From Limnanthes douglasii subsp. nivea (taxonomy: Eukaryota; Streptophyta; Magnoliopsida; Brassicales; Limnanthaceae): DNA of 64,000 nt. Under the pieces are notes generated by a model, which did not search any database, was not told the DNA's origin, and worked only from the letters and a program-made list of their open reading frames with translations. Positions 57,077 to 64,000 of this stretch are shown here, in pieces; position 1 is the stretch's first letter; every line of letters starts with the position of its first letter. The DNA is taken from NCBI GenBank assembly GCA_036936605.1, contig JAUPFV010000001.1, forward strand, positions 217,339,530-217,403,529. The letters run 5' to 3'. The translations under genes and the position numbers were made by a program.

Positions 57077-59804
57077 TTATGCATAAGCTAACAAGACGAA
57101 GGCAGAAACTGAGATGGTCATAAGTGTTCGGAGAAAAGAGATGACTTGTCGGACACTGCTATTCGGCAACCATGGATAAGAATCGGGAGGTGGCATCACA
57201 CAGTTATCGCCGTTAAAATATACCCTACGAGGAAAAGCCCACCCCTTTTCTAGAGTGAAGGTTGATGGGTCTTTTCTGATTAACAGCTCTGATTGAACGT
57301 TCCCAAGAGCTTGAGGTCCAGCTTGCGAGAGAAAATCGTTATAAAACTTCACACCCCATAACATTGCCGTATCATCTGCAAAACCAGTTATTAGTTTAAT
57401 TGCTTGGATTCTCCTTTCAATGTTGTAGTAATGTTTAGAAGTTGTTTGTATCGTATAGGTTAGTTTGGTCCAACTTTTTAAACAGTAAATAAAATGCTTG
57501 TTTCATCTAAAGCTTTTTTTTTCACATAAAATAAGAAGAAAGTATGCCTAAACATGACATGACTTCTCTAACAATTTTTTTTTTGTCTAATAGAAACTTA
57601 CCACCAAACAAACCATACCAATAGAAACTAAGCACACTCTATTTTGAGCAAGAAAAGGAGTTACTTATTTATACGTGATAAGGATGATTGAACTTACTTA
57701 ATCCCGCATAAGGAGTCAATGATTTGTAATTGTAGCTGAAAGTCTCGGTAAGATTATCGAAATTCGGATGTTGCACGACTAAATTCCATTGCGAGTAATT
57801 CATTCTATAATTAAAATTTGTAATGGTGACCTTCACGCGCCAGTACTCTTTGTAATTGAGCTTAACATGCCAATGAACTCGAATAGGACACATATGGCTG
57901 GTACACTGAACTAGAGGCTGAGGCGCATTCCCTTGTTTTGTTATGGTCGGAACAACCGAAGCCAAATGTAAATGGTTTGGGCTGCAAAATACCATCAGAA
58001 GCTAATGTCATAAGAAACAAATATTAATGGCATGACGAGAAATAAAAAAAGATCGTAAAAAGACATCAAGACAAACTTACTCCACACAGCTAGTGGGATC
58101 TGTTCCATTATTTTGACAGCCACATGTACAAGTTGGGCAATTTACTATGGTGTTGTTATAGAAAGCCGAAAGCGAGACACAGCATGTTGGTGTCCTTTGA
58201 GCCAAAAATTGTGAATATGTGCAAGTAACGTTCCAAGTCACTGCCATACAACAAATTTAAGATATCGGTTATATCTAGATCTACAAGAATGTTTTTTCAA
58301 TTTCATGTTTCGTTTTAGACTTGAGAATACTTTAGTTAAGAAACTTACTCATGGCTTGAGTAACCCTTCGAGTATCTGAAGTAACAAACTTAGTTGGTTT
58401 AACGATCTTAGCAGGACCGCAGGTGTAACCAGGCCCGGGTGCTCTAAGTGTGAAATTTCTCGGCACACGAACAGTTTTATTAGTGGTTCCAGCAGAGCCC
58501 ACGCTGATTTGGAATGAGCTTGCAGCATTAGAAGGGTCCTGCACCCAAGAATTCAGTACCCCTCCTTTGCAACAATTTGAAATCTGCTGGTTGTAAGGCG
58601 TTCCGGGTAGTAAATCGACAACCGTAGGAGTTTTTTGGCAGCAATGAGGGATGTTGCCTTTGAACTTTGAACAATCTCCTTGCTCCGTAGTTTGGCCTCC
58701 CACCATTCCCCAAATAACTTCCTTCTTAGCCCATGACCACCCCAGTGTCCAACCTGGCGCTTCGATATGACGGTACTTCTGGAAGTTAAAAAGTGTAACC
58801 ACCGCCTGTAGAAACCAAACAAGACATCGTTAGGAAATCACCGTACGATAAATTAACAACCAAACCCATATTGTTTGTATGTAAACTTACAACATAGCCA
58901 TCGGGTGTCCAACTCATTACATCCCATTTTAATGTGATGTTTCCTTCTGGATCAAGTGAATCGTATGCTTCTGCATAATATTCAGCACAAAAGATCAACA
59001 CTCAAATATCATAAAGATCTTGTAAGTTCGGATTTGACCATTTATGAAACTGAATACAACCCATTTTATATGGATGCAGTAAATCAAGACATCATTTTAA
59101 CAACCACAAAGACAAAACCAGACTTTCTCTTTTCGCACACAAGATCGAATCAAATCTCCAGTAAGTGATTCACTTTTTGATTTTGTAACTTTAGCATTGC
59201 AACTTCATTCCAAACAGTATCATCAACCAGATCATATGCCATAACAAACTAAAAAGAAAACCAATCTGTGATAGTAATAAAAATAAAAAACCAGAAGCTT
59301 AACAAAAACTTATTTCTAATAATTCACAAATCAATAAACATAAAGAAGATTATCTCTCTGGATCCATGTACGAATCTATAGGGATGGTTTCTTAATAGAG
59401 CAAGCACAATTGATTAGTTAATTCCATGAAGTTAAGATAAGCTGATTAACAAACAAGAACCCGAATCGAGAACTGAGAAAAACAAATTGCTATAGAAAAT
59501 TCCAGACAAAACTAAATCAAGATCGGAATTTATGTTTTCAAAATTGGTGAGTAATCCATACCGACAGTAAAATCAATAGTCAGTGACATCAAGTTTGTTG
59601 GGAACTAAAAGACAGTCTTAGATTAGAGTTAGATAAACTACAGAAACAAGACAGGAAGCCAAATACGGAATTTGTGTGTGTATGTTTTGAAGAGAGGTTA
59701 CCTGTGGAAGTGAAAGTGGAGCAAGAAAGCAAGAGCAGAAGAAAAGCAAAGAAAGTGGTTAGCTTGGTGATGGATCTTGAAGTTGATGCAGAGAGAGACT
59801 CCAT
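57077..59804 (-). CDS. COB: COBRA-like GPI-anchored cell-wall protein
   Basis: Six exons on the minus strand: 59804-59702, 58970-58891, 58805-58349, 58240-58081, 57981-57698, 57375-57077. All junctions are GT-AG, 1,383 nt in total, giving 460 residues, the usual length for COBRA. An N-terminal signal peptide (LTTFFAFLLLLLSCSTF) is followed by the COBRA domain (GNITLKWDVMSWTPDGYV, APGWTLGWSWAKKEVIWGM, CCKGGVLNSWVQDP, RVPRNFTLRAPGPGYTCGP). Then come the family's Cys-rich CCVS motif (PTCCVSLSAFYNNTIVNCPT, CTCGCQNN), the C-terminal region (NYKEYWRVKVTITNFNYRMN, GWAFPRRVYFNGDNCVMPPP) and a hydrophobic GPI-attachment tail ending AFVLLAYA. Family members sit on the outer plasma membrane and guide cellulose microfibril orientation and anisotropic growth. 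It is closest in my memory to COBRA itself; COBL1 is the alternative. The gene appears intact. Confidence 0.95.
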
Positions 59805-60060
59805 TTCTTGATGCGGAGCTTACAGATACGAATGTCCGAAGTTTGGTTTTGTTGTTATTGGACTGCGCAAGATCTGCTTAACTTAAGTAAGTTAATTAGA
59901 GAGACAGAGAGAGAGAGTCACTTAGTTATGCACATGGAAGTTGCTTTTCTTGAAGCTGAGGAAGACTTATAAAAAGAAAGTGTATTTTCAAGAAATGGAA
60001 TTACCTTAATTTCAGTAGTCTAATGATATACTTTTATTACATAAAGATGATTAATTTTAG
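59805..60060 (-). promoter_or_regulatory. Probable promoter and leader of the COBRA-like gene
   Basis: Upstream of the ATG the minus strand has a CT-rich run (complement of the GAGAGA tract at 59902-59923) and CTTTTTATAAG at 59967-59977, about 165 bp before the ATG, as a possible TATA element. Confidence 0.45.
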
Positions 60061-61274
60061 AGGTAACTATTTTATTTGCTTTATTTTGTTGGTAAGTTTA
60101 TTATGTTATTTTTAATTTTTTTAAGTAATTGCTTATCTATTTTATGAATAAATATAAAAACAGAATGGTGCTTTTATAAAAAATCGGGTTACAACAATTC
60201 GATTTTACATACTTACGTTGTCTATAATTATTAAAAATAAACGTATTTTTTAATGGATAACTTTTACGAATACTTAAGTTGGTGACAAATTATGAATTCG
60301 AATACAATCTTTTATCGTCGGTGTTTGTGATTTTGTGTTGTTTATCTTATAGCGTTAGTTTGCAAAGAGGATTTACTCTCTCTTTTTCCGGCGCCAAAAG
60401 GTAAACTACACAAGGTGAGTGCGCTGGCAGGCTCAGCCGAGAAAACGTATGTAGAGTGACTCATAAAAATACCATACTCAACCAACTCGACTACCCCTTA
60501 GAACAAAAAGGATTTACTCTATACACATTAGATCGAGTGATTTATTATGTGCACATTAAACTCAGAAAGAATTTATTGTGTACCCATTCGTCGAGTAGCG
60601 GCTGCGGAATAAAAATAATTAATAAAAGTTATATTGTTTTTATAAAACTCGTATTAGATTTTAATGATAAAATATTGATATAGAACCAACATTTTGGTTT
60701 GGATTATTGTTTTAAAAATTATTTAATTGTTTTAATTTTAAATAATTAGTATTTATTTTTTATAAGTATAAGTAGTTGAAAAAATTAATTGAACTTTTAT
60801 CTAAATACTATTTGTTTCTAATATTTGTTGGTAACAACTTTTTTCATATAATATAAACTGAAATATTCAATATGAGATAACTTTTAATATCTTTATTTAC
60901 ACTTTAAAATTTAAATTAGATGAAACAAAAAAACCAATTCTAAAATACCAAATTTAATACTAGATTAGAACATATAACTATAAGAGCTTTTATTAAAAAG
61001 AACACAAATACACTATACAAAAGAAAAACACACAAATTAAACAAATCACAAAAATTAAATATATAATTGAGATGTTTTAAGGATATAGTTTAGTACACCC
61101 TTTGTTCTAAATTAAAAAGTAAATTTTATTAAATATGCATAATTGTAGAGTAGATTTATTTGGAATGTAACAGTAATAAGGTAAAATTTAACATAACCCG
61201 AAAATTAAATATTACTATCATTTATGCAGCACTTCCACTCGATGTACATTTTGGCAAAAATCTCAATTTTTTTA
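60061..61274. other. AT-rich sequence without recognised feature
   Basis: Short frames only. No motif recognised. Confidence 0.55.

Positions 61275-61346
<72 letters not shown>
61275..61346. repeat. (AAT)n microsatellite
   Basis: About 24 uninterrupted AAT units. The apparent poly-Asn frame across it is an artefact. Confidence 0.95.
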
Positions 61347-61347
<1 letters not shown>

Positions 61348-62307
61348 TTGTTGGTTGTGGTGTTTTAGAACTAAAGAAGACAGCAAAGGGAAAGTGGGAT
61401 AGACAGTGACCCCTTCAGGGTTTTCTGTCGGTGGAATGAAAAATACAACAACTCTCGCTCACTAAAATACACACGCTTTTGTCTTGATACATCTCTATCA
61501 TGTCCTAACCACCGTGTCAATTAATCAACTTATTATCTTTTTTAATTATGCTGCTAACTAATTCCGTATTATTATCTGTTAGAAAAATGAAAGAAACTAA
61601 AAGAATTCGTTGACCAAGAAGCAAAACCAAGATATTTCAGCCTATTGTGTGAAACTTATGCTTATTTATAACAATTTTTCTTTTTATAATAACTGATTTA
61701 TAAATGTATAACATCAATAGAATATGATTTATATGATCTATAGATTATTTATGTTTTCGATCCTTAAAAGGTTGTTTCTTGTTATGAGGTTTGGTTTTGA
61801 AATGACATGTCTTGAAAAATCTGTGAACTTGCAAAAACAACAAACTTTATGTGTTTTATATGATTGAATTCAGATTTTTGTTACGGTTACATATATCTTC
61901 CCTGTTCATAGAATTATAAAATATCTCAAAAGAATAGAAAACAACCTTAGTTAATTTCGAAGAAAGAAAATTCTTAGCTAATTATGAAAGGGTTAGAAAA
62001 TAGAGTTTGAAACAAAATTTACATAAATAATATGATTTTTTATTGAAAAGTTTGAGAGATTTATTATGTAGGTTTTTTTAAATATTATTTTAATTTAGAA
62101 ATGATTATTATAAAGAGAATAATAAGAAGTAGATCTGAAGTGTCAAAACATTTTCAAAAATTTTGAGTGTGCAAATTCCTTCAATAAACTACGTTATTGT
62201 CTACTGCCGTTCCTATTCAATAATTTTAAGAAAACTCTGATTCGTCAAGATCAAATCAACCAAAATCTACTTCAATCCCTCACAGTGGTCAATCAATCAA
62301 GACGAGA
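61347..62307. other. No recognised feature
   Basis: AT-rich. No frame of interest before the LINE relic. Confidence 0.55.
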
Positions 62308-63154
62308 ATGGCTCCAAATCTTCAATATCTCGAAAGCACTACAACGAATCCTTCAGATGATTATTTCACCCATGACTGGATCTCGAAAGTCAATCTCATC
62401 AGAACAGGAGATGTGTTCGAATCCGATATTTAAAGTTTATCCACTCTCAAATTAGAAAGAAGTCAAAAAATCATTTTTTAGATCTTCCCAAGCCACAAAG
62501 CAAGATCTTCAACCGCCAGGATGTCGAGTATCAGACTAGAAACGAGCACAAGGCTATAATATTCAAGGACAAAGATATTTTTTTCTCTTATTTTAAACTT
62601 GAAATTCATATTTGTTGCTAAATCACTGAACCACCTGAAACCACCATCAAACAAACGAAATATTATAACATCAATAAAACCAATAATGACAACCCTTTAA
62701 ATGAATATGAAAACACCATCAAACCATCTCAAGATTCAATGATCATTCAATCTAATGTTGTAAACCTTATAAATGAATCCGAAATCACTATTATTATCTC
62801 AAACTCATCAACCAACACCACTACTGTATCCTTACCAATCTCACCCAAAGTCATCAACCAAACCCATCACGTAGAATATCTAGTTCAAACAATAAAATTT
62901 GGATAATTCATAACCAAGACTATCAAATTAACCCTCTCATCAATCATGACCAATTATTTCATATGAAGGTGACATATTCCTCTTGCCACAGAGAGGTTTT
63001 GATCACCATCATATATGCCAAGTGAACTAGATTACAAAAATTTCACCTTTGGAATAATTTCAAAAACATCTCTGATCCCAAAACTGAATGGTTGCTAGCT
63101 GGAAATTTCAATGTCATCTCCAATGCTAATGAACAGTTGGCATGTTCTACCCTT
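62308..63154 (+). pseudogene. LINE relic: ORF1-like start and endonuclease fragment
   Basis: The endonuclease is clear across 62895-63150: KIWIIHNQDYQINPLINHDQ, a LITIIYAK segment, and FKNISDPKTEWLLAGNFNVI. This matches the apurinic-type endonuclease of plant L1-like LINEs (YAKC..., WLxxGDFNVI; the Asp before Phe is Asn here). The ATG at 62308 begins MAPNLQYLESTTTNPSDDYF; together with 62480-62600 it may be the ORF1 end, though this part is not firmly recognised. Several stops interrupt it. Confidence 0.65.
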
Positions 63155-63443
63155 TGATAAGGGTATGAAATATTAAGGGCCTAAATGTAATAGAATTAAA
63201 GTCACATATGATAATTTGTATACTTGTTAAATGGATTTTAGACTATTTATAAATATGGGGGGCTGTAACGTAATTAACCATTTTTGTAACCGCATTAGTT
63301 ATACAAGTTTTTACACCTATAAATAAATGTTGATGCAGTGAATGAAGAAGAGGACATTTATTCCACAAGACTAATTCGACTTAACTATTTATTTTCTCTC
63401 TTCTACAATTCAGTCTCTATTTCCTATATATTATTTCTTACGA
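63155..63443 (+). repeat. Probable solo LTR inside the LINE relic
   Basis: Begins TGATAAGG, the same start as the LTR at 6874, contains ACCTATAAATAAATG (about 63317) and a CT-rich TTTTCTCTC stretch, and may end at CTTACGA (63437-63443), close to the CTTATCA expected. A target duplication could not be confirmed. Confidence 0.45.
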
Positions 63444-63455
63444 ACCAATGTCCCC

Positions 63456-63641
63456 TTGGTTACTGCTGAAATTAGAGCCCTAATAGATGGATTAATTCTT
63501 TACCACAAAAACAAGTGTTCCCATGTAGACATTGAGTCTGATTCTTTATCATTAATTGTGTTAAGATCGATGAGGTCCCCTTGGTTTTTTCCCTCCTTTA
63601 AATTGATGCAAAAAAATTTATTACACCTCATACGACCTTAA
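63456..63641 (+). pseudogene. RNase H-like (RVT_3) fragment, probably the LINE end
   Basis: A 61-codon frame reads TAEIRALIDGLILYHKNKCS then HVDIESDSLSLI and PWFF. This is the plant RVT_3-type RNase H pattern (AExxALxxGLxLA...VxxESDSxxxV) with the Glu and Asp kept. Such domains end plant LINE ORF2 proteins. RT is missing between the endonuclease and this piece. Confidence 0.6.
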
Positions 63642-64000
63642 AGCATATCCATCATAAGCGGAATTTAGATGCAGATTGAATCTCTAAATGGATTAGTCAA
63701 TCCAAATCAAAATAAAATTGTTCAATATCTAATACTCATGCAAAACTTAAAGCTATTGTTTATTTGGAAAGAATTAATTTAGGTTATTTAAGGTTAACCA
63801 AATAATCATTTGGATCAACTTCGATCACTTCAATGTCTAATACTCCTACCCATGTTTTATTTATTTTACTCTTCAATCCTAGGTCAATTTTCACACTATG
63901 AACTCATATTCGGATAAACTTCGATCACTTCCTTTAATTAAAATTTACAATAATCCTTCACTTGATTAATGACATCTATTATATCATCAATGAGACAATT
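63642..64000. other. AT-rich flank at the window end
   Basis: No feature recognised. Confidence 0.5.

Noticed and set aside
61224..61409. Poly-asparagine frame
   Set aside because: Translation of the (AAT)n microsatellite.

Overview
This is plant nuclear DNA, almost certainly from a eudicot. It is AT-rich and crowded with transposable elements of plant type (Tat- and CRM-type Ty3/gypsy, Ty1/copia, Mutator-like, Emigrant/Lemi1 pogo-like, LINE). The one conventional host gene is an intron-containing COBRA-like gene with plant splice sites.

Layout. 1-7229: decayed Tat-lineage gypsy element (+) with an antisense reading frame downstream of pol, followed by two PPT-LTR junctions. 7250-10800: copia relic (+) into which a 414-bp Lemi1/Emigrant-type element (8911-9324) inserted. 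12790-17270: minus-strand Tat-type gypsy relic. 17991-24465: complete but frameshifted gypsy element (-) with two LTRs, a 5-bp target duplication, a tRNA-iMet primer site and a PPT. Its Pol frame runs through the PPT into the LTR, as in the CRM clade. 25723-26181: hAT-like MITE. 27437-34800: tetranucleotide satellite and pieces of two copia elements. 35500-43534: Mutator-like element. 44950-48250: repeat-filled remnant of a possible plant-mobile-domain/DUF1985-type gene. 48480-51767: AT-rich diverged repeats and an inverted-repeat-bounded element. 53741-55390: gypsy gag-protease relic (-). 57077-59804: COBRA-like gene (-). 62308-63641: LINE relic interrupted by a probable solo LTR.

The most notable locus is the Mutator-like element. 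It has a perfect 9-bp target duplication and about 40-bp terminal inverted repeats, and carries three genes: (i) a transposase with a WRKY-GCM1-type finger, DDE core, SWIM finger, RG-rich linker and C-terminal OTU protease domain; (ii) a small acidic protein (39870-40247) with its own TATA box and repeated E2F-like motifs upstream; (iii) an opposing plant mobile domain (PMD) gene. Three non-coding segments (transposase intron 1, the region after the transposase stop, and the region upstream of the PMD gene) hold clusters of short hairpins with the shared core ACGCCA...TGGCGT. One is an 88-bp hairpin with 41-bp arms and a single mismatch. Damage is light: one apparent 1-nt deletion in the transposase, one TGA in the small gene, and a doubtful splice acceptor in the PMD gene.

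The COBRA-like gene looks intact: six exons with GT-AG junctions, 460 codons, signal peptide, CCVS motif and GPI-anchor tail. All other coding material belongs to mobile elements.
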